The position numbers were made by a program, and so were the translations under genes. Shown here piece by piece: positions 46,234-52,773 of a stretch of 52,773 bases of DNA. The notes below the pieces were generated by a model, which was not told where the DNA came from, made no database searches, and saw nothing but the letters and a program-made list of their open reading frames with translations. The DNA is from Thiobacillus sp. GTDB lineage: Bacteria; Pseudomonadota; Gammaproteobacteria; Burkholderiales; Thiobacillaceae. The stretch is from assembly GCA_030680405.1 (NCBI GenBank), contig JAUXVT010000048.1:1-52773 (forward strand). Reading direction: 5' to 3'. Numbering within the stretch: position 1 is the stretch's first letter; each line of letters opens with the position of its first letter.

Positions 46234-47031
46234 ATGCCCAATAGCATTTTCTTCACCCTTTGGCGCCATCGCAGCCTGGTACTTGAACTGACAAGGCGAG
46301 AGTTTAGTGGACGATATCGGGGTTCATTTGGCGGCATCTTCTGGTCGTTTGTCCAGCCGCTGTTCCTGCTCACTGTCTACACCATTGCATTCGGCGTCAT
46401 CCTTAAAACGCGCTGGGGATTAGCCGGTGGCACCGCTGATTACGCGCTCATGCTCTTTGCCGGGCTGATCGTCTTCAACGCGTTTTCCGAATGCCTGAGC
46501 AAATCCACCACGCTGATAATTGACAACCCAAACTTTGTAAAGAAAGTGGTATTTCCGCTGGAGCTATTGCCCGTTATCACCGTGGCGACCGCCCTGATTC
46601 ATGCCCTGATCGGTATGGCCACCTGGTTTTTGGGCTACATCCTCCTTTTTGGCCCGCCTAAAACAACGGCTATTCTGTTCCCACTTATTTTGTTGTGCTT
46701 CGTGCCTGTCTTGCTCGGGCTGGGGTGGTTGCTTTCTGCACTTGGCGTCATCGTCAGGGATGTCGGCCAACTGACGGGCATGCTTAGCCACACCCTGTTG
46801 TTCCTGACCCCCATTTTTTACAGCATTGAAGCGGCCCCGCCGCTGCTGCAAAAACTGCTGATGCTGAACCCGCTGACTTTTGTCGTGGAGCAGCTTCGGC
46901 TGGTCCTCTTTTATGGGCAAATTCCAGACTTGAAAGGGTTGGCCATGTACTTTGTACTCGCCTCCCTTTTTGCATGGGTATCGCTAGTCTTGTTCAGGCG
47001 GCTGCGTCCCACCTTTGCGGACATGGTGTAA
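46234..47031 (+). CDS. wzm: ABC-2 type polysaccharide export permease (Wzm-like)
   Basis: A 265-residue permease with six membrane helices. The N-terminal amphipathic LTRREFSGRYRGSFGGIFWSFVQPLF and the late LLMLNPLTFVVEQLR are typical of O-antigen and capsule exporters. With the ATPase encoded 3 bases downstream it would flip a finished undecaprenyl-linked polysaccharide across the inner membrane. From here on the DNA is less GC-rich than the cbb genes, consistent with a transferred surface-glycan locus. Confidence 0.92.
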   Translation: MPNSIFFTLWRHRSLVLELTRREFSGRYRGSFGGIFWSFVQPLFLLTVYTIAFGVILKTRWGLAGGTADYALMLFAGLIVFNAFSECLSKSTTLIIDNPNFVKKVVFPLELLPVITVATALIHALIGMATWFLGYILLFGPPKTTAILFPLILLCFVPVLLGLGWLLSALGVIVRDVGQLTGMLSHTLLFLTPIFYSIEAAPPLLQKLLMLNPLTFVVEQLRLVLFYGQIPDLKGLAMYFVLASLFAWVSLVLFRRLRPTFADMV

Positions 47032-47034
47032 GTG

Positions 47035-48330
47035 ATGACAGACATCGCCATCTCCATCCACAACGTCAGCAAGCGCTACCACGTCTATGAGAACCAGCGC
47101 GCGCGGTTGCGTCATGCGCTTTGGCCGTCCAGTAAAGACGGCGTGAGCGAAGTATGGGCCTTGCAGGACATCAACTTCGAGGTCAAGCGGGGCGACTCCG
47201 TTGCCATCATCGGGCGCAACGGCAGCGGCAAAAGCACCCTACTGGAAATCATCACGCAAACGCTCACGCCAACCACGGGTAAAGTTCAAGTCAATGGCCG
47301 GGTTGCCGCATTGCTGGAACTCGGCAGCGGCTTCAAGCCGGACTACACCGGGCGGGAAAATGTATTCCTCAACGGCTTGCTGCTGGGGCTTACGCGCGCT
47401 GAAATCGAACGCCGCTACGATGAAATTCTGAGTTTTGCCGACATCGGTGACGTGCTGGATCGGCCCGTCAAAACCTACTCCAGCGGCATGCTGGTGCGCC
47501 TGGCCTTTGCCGTGCAGGTGGCGCTGGAGCCGGACATCCTCATCGTGGATGAGGCGCTCAGCGTGGGGGACTACTTCTTCCAGCAGAAATGCTTTGGCCG
47601 TCTGCGTCAGATGAGGGAGGATGGACTTTCCTTGCTTTTCGTTTCGCACGACATGAATACGGTGACGAACATTTGTGATCGTGCTGTGTATCTGCGCAAA
47701 GGCGAATTGTGTTTCGACGGCGACCCCCACCAAGCGGTACGCGCCTATTTGGCACAGACCGAAAACAAGTTACACGAAATAGGCAGTCAGGGCTTAGGCA
47801 TTGGAGCGGCTAGGCCTTCACCGGTGGCTATGCCTGAAGCCGCGGCATGGCGCAGGCCCGAAGGTGATTTCCCGACGGGAGGCGGATTGTTAGCGATCTG
47901 CATCCTGAATGCGGGGGGCGAAGCCACGACTGGCGTGCATATTGGTGCAATAGTGCGAGTACAGGTTTATTTTGTGCCCGATCCCTTAGATCAGGCGCAC
48001 ATCTATCTTCAGTTGAAAAACCGCTTTGACCAGATTGTGTGTACCACCGGCACTTATTATCTGAACCTTCCGATCGTCGAGCTTCAGCCTAAACAGGTGG
48101 CATTGGCAGAATTCGAGCTAGTAATGAATCTGGGCGGTGGCGGATATTCATTTTTGGTGTCGATGGCTTATCCAGAGCCGCCCAATCGACTTGGTAAAAT
48201 ATTGGCTTATACGGAGGCTATTGGCCCGATCACCGTTGAGTGCCAATATCACATAGAGAAGGCGCCATTTCTGGGGCCTTTTGGCCTACCTGTTACTGCT
48301 TGTTTAAGGCAGACAAGTTTGGAAAAGTGA
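47035..48330 (+). CDS. wzt: Polysaccharide ABC transporter ATPase with C-terminal substrate domain (Wzt-like)
   Basis: A 431-residue protein. The nucleotide-binding domain (~1-245) has Walker A GRNGSGKS, the signature YSSGM and Walker B ILIVDEA. A second domain (~270-430) of beta-sandwich character (GGGLLAICILNAGGEATTG; FELVMNLGGGGYSFLVSMAYP) matches the Wzt carbohydrate-binding domain. Such a domain recognises the chemically capped end of a finished glycan. A GTG one codon upstream is an alternative start. It overlaps the sulfotransferase gene by 4 bases if that starts at GTG. Confidence 0.92.
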   Translation: MTDIAISIHNVSKRYHVYENQRARLRHALWPSSKDGVSEVWALQDINFEVKRGDSVAIIGRNGSGKSTLLEIITQTLTPTTGKVQVNGRVAALLELGSGFKPDYTGRENVFLNGLLLGLTRAEIERRYDEILSFADIGDVLDRPVKTYSSGMLVRLAFAVQVALEPDILIVDEALSVGDYFFQQKCFGRLRQMREDGLSLLFVSHDMNTVTNICDRAVYLRKGELCFDGDPHQAVRAYLAQTENKLHEIGSQGLGIGAARPSPVAMPEAAAWRRPEGDFPTGGGLLAICILNAGGEATTGVHIGAIVRVQVYFVPDPLDQAHIYLQLKNRFDQIVCTTGTYYLNLPIVELQPKQVALAEFELVMNLGGGGYSFLVSMAYPEPPNRLGKILAYTEAIGPITVECQYHIEKAPFLGPFGLPVTACLRQTSLEK

Positions 48331-49328
48331 CTGGCGATATGCAAAAAAACGGCAACCGAGTGCTGCACCTTACCTTAGAAAAATGCGGTAGCCAGTGGGT
48401 CCGCGATGTCTTGACAGCTCCCGAGGTTGTGGCTTGTTCTGGTCTGCCACATTCAGGAATCTCGATAAATCTTGGCTTATGCAGCCGGCTGGAAATCCCA
48501 GAGGGCACCTTCAGCGGCCCGATCTACGCGATGAATCAGTGGGAGTGGCAATACTGGAAGCATCTTGGAGATAAGGCAATAGTTGTGCTTCGTGACCCGA
48601 GAGACGTAATGATCTCCTTGATGTTCTCATGGCTATATAGCCATGGATCGAATGACCGTATTGATTTGGCAAGACAGATGTTGCATGAGCTGCCTACCAA
48701 CGAAGAAAAGGTGGCACGGATGATCGCCATATTTGGAAATGGAGCCTGGCTGCGGATGTACCTGACTTGGTTTGCGGGTGTGGATTCCGATGCCTTAGTC
48801 GTTAGATATGAGGCGATGGTGGTTGATCAGCATTCCGAGTTCAGGAAAATTTTCGACTGGCTAGGCTGGAACGTCTCCCAGGAGACACTGGAAGCCGTGG
48901 TAAACCGCCTGTCCTTTGAGTCCCGCAGCGGACGCAAACCAGGCATTACCGACAAGTTCAGCCATTATCGATGCGGAGTGGCGGGAGATTGGCGTAATCA
49001 TTTCACCCGTAAACATGGGGAACTCTGGGAACTACTGTATCCCGGATTTTTGTTTGAAATCAAGTATGAGAAAAGCAACGACTGGTGGCATTCCTTGCCC
49101 GATAGTCGCCACGATGATTCTGTTGCCGCTAAAGAGAGCTTGGGAAAACCTGACACGCAGACGGAGCTGATCGATGCGTTGCAGAGTAAGTTGCGGCAAT
49201 TGCAGCAAGAGCTTGTGGAAAAAGAGAAGGTAATTCAGGATATTATCAACGCGCGCAAGGGTGAGGTGCCAGTGAGCAGAGAGACGTTTCTGGATAGGTT
49301 GCGCGGTTATTTGAGAAAAAGCGAATGA
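48327..49328 (+). CDS. Sulfotransferase-family protein with C-terminal coiled coil
   Basis: A 333-residue cytosolic-type protein. LTLEKCGSQWVRDVL is the PAPS 5'-phosphosulfate loop, VVLRDPRDVMISLMFSWL the 3'-phosphate motif, and FSHYRCGVAGDWRNHFT the third conserved region. The last ~60 residues (LIDALQSKLRQLQQELVEKE, VIQDIINAR) form a coiled coil. It could sulfate the surface glycan exported by the neighbouring Wzm/Wzt. Start is GTG at 48327 (GTGA overlap with wzt) or ATG at 48339. Confidence 0.82.
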   Translation: MTGDMQKNGNRVLHLTLEKCGSQWVRDVLTAPEVVACSGLPHSGISINLGLCSRLEIPEGTFSGPIYAMNQWEWQYWKHLGDKAIVVLRDPRDVMISLMFSWLYSHGSNDRIDLARQMLHELPTNEEKVARMIAIFGNGAWLRMYLTWFAGVDSDALVVRYEAMVVDQHSEFRKIFDWLGWNVSQETLEAVVNRLSFESRSGRKPGITDKFSHYRCGVAGDWRNHFTRKHGELWELLYPGFLFEIKYEKSNDWWHSLPDSRHDDSVAAKESLGKPDTQTELIDALQSKLRQLQQELVEKEKVIQDIINARKGEVPVSRETFLDRLRGYLRKSE

Positions 49329-49368
49329 TTCATTTGTAACACAGGTTTATTTGAGACAAAGAATCAAA

Positions 49369-49950
49369 ATGCATACATTTAAGGCGAAGAATCCTTATTT
49401 CCGCCGATTACTGAAGTGGTTGGCAAATGTGCTTACACCTGCCTGCCATGATTACCGCGGGTGGGGAATTAAAAATAAAATCATGCGGTTGGCTGGACTA
49501 GATATCGGCAATCATGTAGCTATTGATCATGGGTTCTTATGTCTGACGGGCCAGGAAGAATATATCCACATTGGGGATTATTCTGCTATCGGGGTCGGTG
49601 TCAAAATATGGAATTTCAACGAGGTGCAAATTGGAAAATTCTGCATGTTTGCCGCAGATGTAACATTGGTAAATGGGGGGCATGACAAAAACAGCCTTGA
49701 ACCTTTTTCTGGGCCACTTGTTATTGGGAATGGATGCTGGATTGGAAATGGCGCCCGAATTGTTGGGCCACTTTCCGTCGGTGACAATGTAATTATTGGG
49801 GCTGGTTCGGTAGTGATTAAAGACGTGCCGCCTAACAGTATCATTGCGGGTGTGCCAGCGAAGATTATTGGGATGAGAGAGTTACCTGACAGGGTGTGGC
49901 ACCTCGGAGGGGACTATTTTTCACCTCATACTTTCGAGCGCCAAATTTAA
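49369..49950 (+). CDS. Hexapeptide-repeat acyltransferase (LbH family)
   Basis: A 193-residue protein with left-handed beta-helix repeats from ~45 to ~165 (IHIGDYSAIGVGVKIWNF; LVIGNGCWIGNGARIVGPL; VGDNVIIGAGSVVIKDVPPN) and the usual end IIAGVPAKIIG. NGGHDKN contains the catalytic histidine of sugar O-acetyltransferases. It probably acetylates a sugar of the glycan. Codon use is AT-rich compared with the window average. A TTG 18 bases earlier is an alternative start. Confidence 0.88.
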   Translation: MHTFKAKNPYFRRLLKWLANVLTPACHDYRGWGIKNKIMRLAGLDIGNHVAIDHGFLCLTGQEEYIHIGDYSAIGVGVKIWNFNEVQIGKFCMFAADVTLVNGGHDKNSLEPFSGPLVIGNGCWIGNGARIVGPLSVGDNVIIGAGSVVIKDVPPNSIIAGVPAKIIGMRELPDRVWHLGGDYFSPHTFERQI

Positions 49951-49962
49951 AGGCTATCGAGC

Positions 49963-51930
49963 TTGGGTGCTGTAAATTTTTCCATCGATCTAGGACTGGT
50001 CGCCGCTCTGAAAAAAGCGCTCCCTCTCGATGTTTTTGTCGAGACCGGCACCTTCAGGGGGGATACCGTCGAGCTGGTCAAGGATCTGTTCCGGGAAATT
50101 CACAGTGTCGAGCTTTCTCCCGAGTATTTCGAGGCGGCCAACTCCCGTTTTGCCGGGCAGGCGCACATCGATCTTGTTCGCGGTGATTCCGCAATGGCTT
50201 TGGCGGATTGGGCGCCAAGGCTACGAGAGCGTTCGGTGTTGTATTTCCTCGATGCCCACTGGTGCGTGGCGGACAACACGGCAGGCGAAACCTCACAGTG
50301 CCCATTGCTCAACGAATTACTGGGTATCGGCCAGCTCAATGCCGAAAGTCTGATCGTCATAGATGACGCGCGTTTGTTTCTGGCACCACCTTCTGCCCCG
50401 CACGAGATATCCCAATGGCCAGGTTTCAATGAGGTGCTGGATGCCCTGCGTGCGACAAGCCCGACCCATCGGGTAATGGTGTTGAATGACACCATCGTCT
50501 TTTTTCCGCCTGTGGCGGGCAGCACTTTGCTGGAATATGCCCAGCATATCGGCACTGATTGGCTTGCCGTGATGAGCAAGATTCGGGATTACGATAATCT
50601 GCGTACCCAGTTTGATGGCGCGATACAGCAGCTTTTTGCCAAGGAACAGGTTATTCAAGAGCTGAAAACCGCATACGAAAATGCGCAAGCTCACTTAGAG
50701 CAGCTCGAAAGAGCGATTAAGCAACAAGGCAATGAACTTTCATCATACAAACAGTTGCTTGGGGCTACTAGCGAGGCCAAGGTAGAGGCCATGGCTGCCC
50801 AGCTTGGCGAGCGTGACAAAACCATTCGGGCGCGCACGGATTCCTGCTTGTTTTCCGCTGTCAACGGCTCGGCTCATACCAATCTGGCGTTGGTAAAAAG
50901 CCTGGAGGAAAAAGAATTAGTGATCCAGGAATTGGCCAAAGCCGTTAATCAGTACCGCGCTGCCTTTGAGATATTCGGCTACCTGTTGCGCCCAGCGAAC
51001 CGTATTAAGGCTGCAGTGGCTGGAATCAAAAATCGACTCGGTGTCATAGTGGCGCCGCGTCTGGGGAACCTCAATCAGCACGCACCTCGGCTAATGCGCC
51101 TTCCGGAGCATTACGAGAAGGCCATCACCTTATCGGATACGCCCAAGGTGTCCATCGTGACACCTTCCTACGGTCAGGCCGATTATATCGGTCGGACCAT
51201 CGATAGCGTCTTGAGTCAGGGTTACCCCAATCTGGAGTATTTCGTCCAGGACGGCGGTTCGACAGACGGCACGGCGGATGTTCTGAAAGGATATTCCGAT
51301 CGCTTGACCGGCTGGGAGTCGGCGCCAGATGGCGGTCAGAGCCATGCAATTAACCTGGGCTTTGCCAAGACGAGTGGCGAGATCATGGCTTGGCTGAACT
51401 CCGATGATATCCTGCTGCCCGGCGCGCTGGCCTGCGTGGTGGATTATTTTGCGCGACATCCTGAAGTGGATGTGGTCTATGGCAACCGTCTCCTGATTGA
51501 CGAAAACGACATGGAAATCGGTTGCTGGATATTGCCGGGCCATGACGGTAAAGCACTGTCCTGGGCGGATTATGTGCCGCAGGAAACCTTGTTCTGGCGG
51601 CGCTCTCTTTGGGAAAAGGTGGGCGGGAAGGTCGACGAGTCCTTCCGCTTTGCCATGGACTGGGACTTGCTGGTTCGTTTCCGGGATGCCGGCGCGCGGT
51701 TTGCGCACATTCCCCGCTTCCTCGGAGCATTCCGGATTCATGAGCATCAGAAAACCTCGGCGGCAATTAATGAAATCGGCCATAAAGAGATGGATCGGAT
51801 ACGCGAAAAATTGCTTGGAAGAGTGCCTAGTCGCAAAGAAATACGAAAGGCTGTCATTCCTTTTATGCTGAAGCATGTCTCGGTCGACATGGTTTACCGG
51901 GTTATAACAAGATTGCGGGGCAAGCAATGA
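49963..51930 (+). CDS. Methyltransferase - coiled coil - family 2 glycosyltransferase fusion
   Basis: A 655-residue three-part protein. Residues ~1-200 resemble a SAM methyltransferase (VFVETGTFRGDTVELV, IHSVELSPEYF, VLYFLDAHW). Residues ~205-345 contain coiled-coil stretches (AKEQVIQELKTAYENAQAHL; SLEEKELVIQELAKAVN). Residues ~395-640 are a GT-A glycosyltransferase (VSIVTPSYGQADYIGRTIDS; QDGGSTDGT; MAWLNSDDILLPGAL with the DD metal site). The start is a TTG at 49963 after AAAGG. It may extend and cap the glycan exported by Wzm/Wzt. Confidence 0.85.
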   Translation: MGAVNFSIDLGLVAALKKALPLDVFVETGTFRGDTVELVKDLFREIHSVELSPEYFEAANSRFAGQAHIDLVRGDSAMALADWAPRLRERSVLYFLDAHWCVADNTAGETSQCPLLNELLGIGQLNAESLIVIDDARLFLAPPSAPHEISQWPGFNEVLDALRATSPTHRVMVLNDTIVFFPPVAGSTLLEYAQHIGTDWLAVMSKIRDYDNLRTQFDGAIQQLFAKEQVIQELKTAYENAQAHLEQLERAIKQQGNELSSYKQLLGATSEAKVEAMAAQLGERDKTIRARTDSCLFSAVNGSAHTNLALVKSLEEKELVIQELAKAVNQYRAAFEIFGYLLRPANRIKAAVAGIKNRLGVIVAPRLGNLNQHAPRLMRLPEHYEKAITLSDTPKVSIVTPSYGQADYIGRTIDSVLSQGYPNLEYFVQDGGSTDGTADVLKGYSDRLTGWESAPDGGQSHAINLGFAKTSGEIMAWLNSDDILLPGALACVVDYFARHPEVDVVYGNRLLIDENDMEIGCWILPGHDGKALSWADYVPQETLFWRRSLWEKVGGKVDESFRFAMDWDLLVRFRDAGARFAHIPRFLGAFRIHEHQKTSAAINEIGHKEMDRIREKLLGRVPSRKEIRKAVIPFMLKHVSVDMVYRVITRLRGKQ

Positions 51931-51943
51931 CATAACTATCGTT

Positions 51944-51973
51944 ATTTGCTGCAGTGATATTTGCTGCAGTGAT
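51944..51973. repeat. Perfect 15-bp tandem duplication
   Basis: ATTTGCTGCAGTGAT occurs twice head to tail, directly after the glycosyltransferase gene and before an IS256-family remnant. It looks like a replication-slippage scar. The gap 51931-52051 holds no other recognisable feature. Confidence 0.85.
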
Positions 51974-52051
51974 CGTGGCCCTGCTGTTAACCGGTTAATG
52001 GCTAAAAGATATGGGTCGCAGTTATTACCCGTCTGGAAAAATTCGTACTGA

Positions 52052-52288
52052 GACAACCGTTATAAACGGGCTGCTCGATACACCACCAACGCGATTGAAT
52101 CGGTGAACATGGGCTTGAGGAAAATCACCAAGAATCGTGGCTCATTCCAGAGCGACGAGGCGCTGCTGAAATTGTTTTACCTGGCGCTCAAGAACATCAG
52201 CGCAAAATGGACGATGCCGATTCGGGATTGGAAAGCCGCACTGAACCGGTTTACGATCCAGTTCGAGGACAGGATGCCTCAGCATTAA
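52052..52288 (+). pseudogene. IS256-family transposase remnant (C-terminus)
   Basis: In frame from 52052 the sequence encodes the last ~78 residues of a mutator-type transposase: [40 protein letters not shown] and [20 protein letters not shown] before the stop. A stop codon at 52049 and the missing N-terminal two-thirds, including most catalytic residues, show it is broken. TTTACACAAAATTCGGGACA, just after, matches an IS256-type terminal repeat. No left end is seen. Confidence 0.9.
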
Positions 52289-52353
52289 CCCAAACTCCGT
52301 TTACACAAAATTCGGGACACCCCCGATTACGCGAAATAATTATGGAAATAGAT

Positions 52354-52773
52354 ATGGCAAAAAAAGCGCTTATCACCGGCGTCACCGGCCAGGACGGTGC
52401 CTATCTTGCCGAATTCCTGCTGAAGAAGGGCTACGAAGTCCACGGCATCAAGCGCCGCACTTCCCTGTTCAATACCGACCGCATCGACCACCTGTACCAG
52501 GATCCGCACGAGACCGGCCGCAAGTTCATCCTGCATCACGGCGACCTCACCGATTCCTCCAGCCTGATCCGCATCATCCAGCAGGTGCAGCCGGATGAAA
52601 TCTACAACCTCGCCGCGCAAAGCCACGTCGCCGTGAGCTTCGAGGAGCCCGAATACACCGCCAACTCCGATGCGCTGGGCGCGCTGCGCATCCTGGAAGC
52701 GATCCGCATCCTCGGGCTGGAAAAGAAAACCCGCTTTTATCAGGCGTCCACCAGCGAACTGTTCGGCCTGGTG
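52354..52773 (+). CDS. gmd: GDP-mannose 4,6-dehydratase, N-terminal part
   Basis: The first 140 residues of Gmd, cut by the window end. [20 protein letters not shown] is the NAD(P)-binding start, [17 protein letters not shown] the family segment, and [15 protein letters not shown] with [10 protein letters not shown] the active-site region including the catalytic Thr/Ser and Glu positions. It makes GDP-4-keto-6-deoxymannose for fucose- or rhamnose-type sugars of the surface glycan. GC content is again high. An ATG 12 bases earlier is also in frame. Confidence 0.96.
   Translation, partial: MAKKALITGVTGQDGAYLAEFLLKKGYEVHGIKRRTSLFNTDRIDHLYQDPHETGRKFILHHGDLTDSSSLIRIIQQVQPDEIYNLAAQSHVAVSFEEPEYTANSDALGALRILEAIRILGLEKKTRFYQASTSELFGLV

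Overview
The window looks like a piece of the chromosome of a GC-rich, chemolithoautotrophic betaproteobacterium, most like the sulfur oxidiser Thiobacillus and its relatives. The grounds are a form II RuBisCO operon with a divergent CbbR regulator (cbbR / cbbM-cbbQ-cbbO), a RegB/RegA redox two-component pair, a TusE/DsrC-type sulfur-carrier protein, a chromate-resistance operon, and protein sequences of betaproteobacterial character. The genus is an inference; no rRNA or tRNA gene is visible in the window.

Layout. 0-1.7 kb: the 5' part of a DHA2-type efflux pump and a two-gene insertion (DUF5343 + Swt1-type HEPN). 1.7-6.5 kb: envelope genes (nucleotide-sugar epimerase, waaA, a TolC-like protein) with a rhodanese and a Pcm-like methyltransferase. 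6.5-8.7 kb: thiC behind a TPP riboswitch. 8.7-13.2 kb: a membrane diguanylate cyclase, uppP, and regA/regB. 13.4-19.9 kb: a copper island made of an OprC/NosA-type TonB receptor, a His-rich outer-membrane candidate and a PCu(A)C chaperone, facing a five-gene ECF sigma / anti-sigma / bufferin operon (precursor, MNIO enzyme, partner). The bufferin precursor here contains two EF-hands. 20-22.5 kb: argB, an EVE protein and a TauE permease. 22.7-27.2 kb: a complete DSF signalling set, rpfF facing rpfG-rpfC. 27.3-36 kb: purine genes (purC, purM, purN, purK, purE) mixed with an AI-2E-family permease whose reading frame runs into purC, two DUF3108 proteins and a DUF192 protein. 36-40 kb: small membrane and cupin proteins, tusE, and chrA-rhodanese-chrB. 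40.1-46 kb: cbbR and cbbMQO. 46-52.8 kb: an AT-richer surface-polysaccharide locus (Wzm/Wzt ABC exporter, sulfotransferase, acyltransferase, methyltransferase/glycosyltransferase, start of gmd), framed by remnants of IS3- and IS256-family transposases.

The window is rich in small palindromic elements. Units with the core GGTGCGC-ATG-GCGCACC occur in inverted pairs at four places, three of them in the cbb operon; one pair lies in frame inside cbbO. A different pair separates cbbQ from cbbO. Two MITE-like elements with 25-30 bp terminal inverted repeats lie at 33.7 and 36.0 kb. A repeat of about 200 bp occurs directly upstream of the EVE gene and of purN, and its main hairpin shows compensatory base changes between the two copies.

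How the parts fit: RegBA (redox) and CbbR probably set carbon-fixation expression. The copper receptor, chaperone and bufferin genes would handle copper uptake and buffering. RpfF/C/G and the GGDEF protein form a cell-density and c-di-GMP circuit. The 46-52 kb locus would export and possibly cap a surface glycan. All functions are read from sequence motifs alone; no database search was run.
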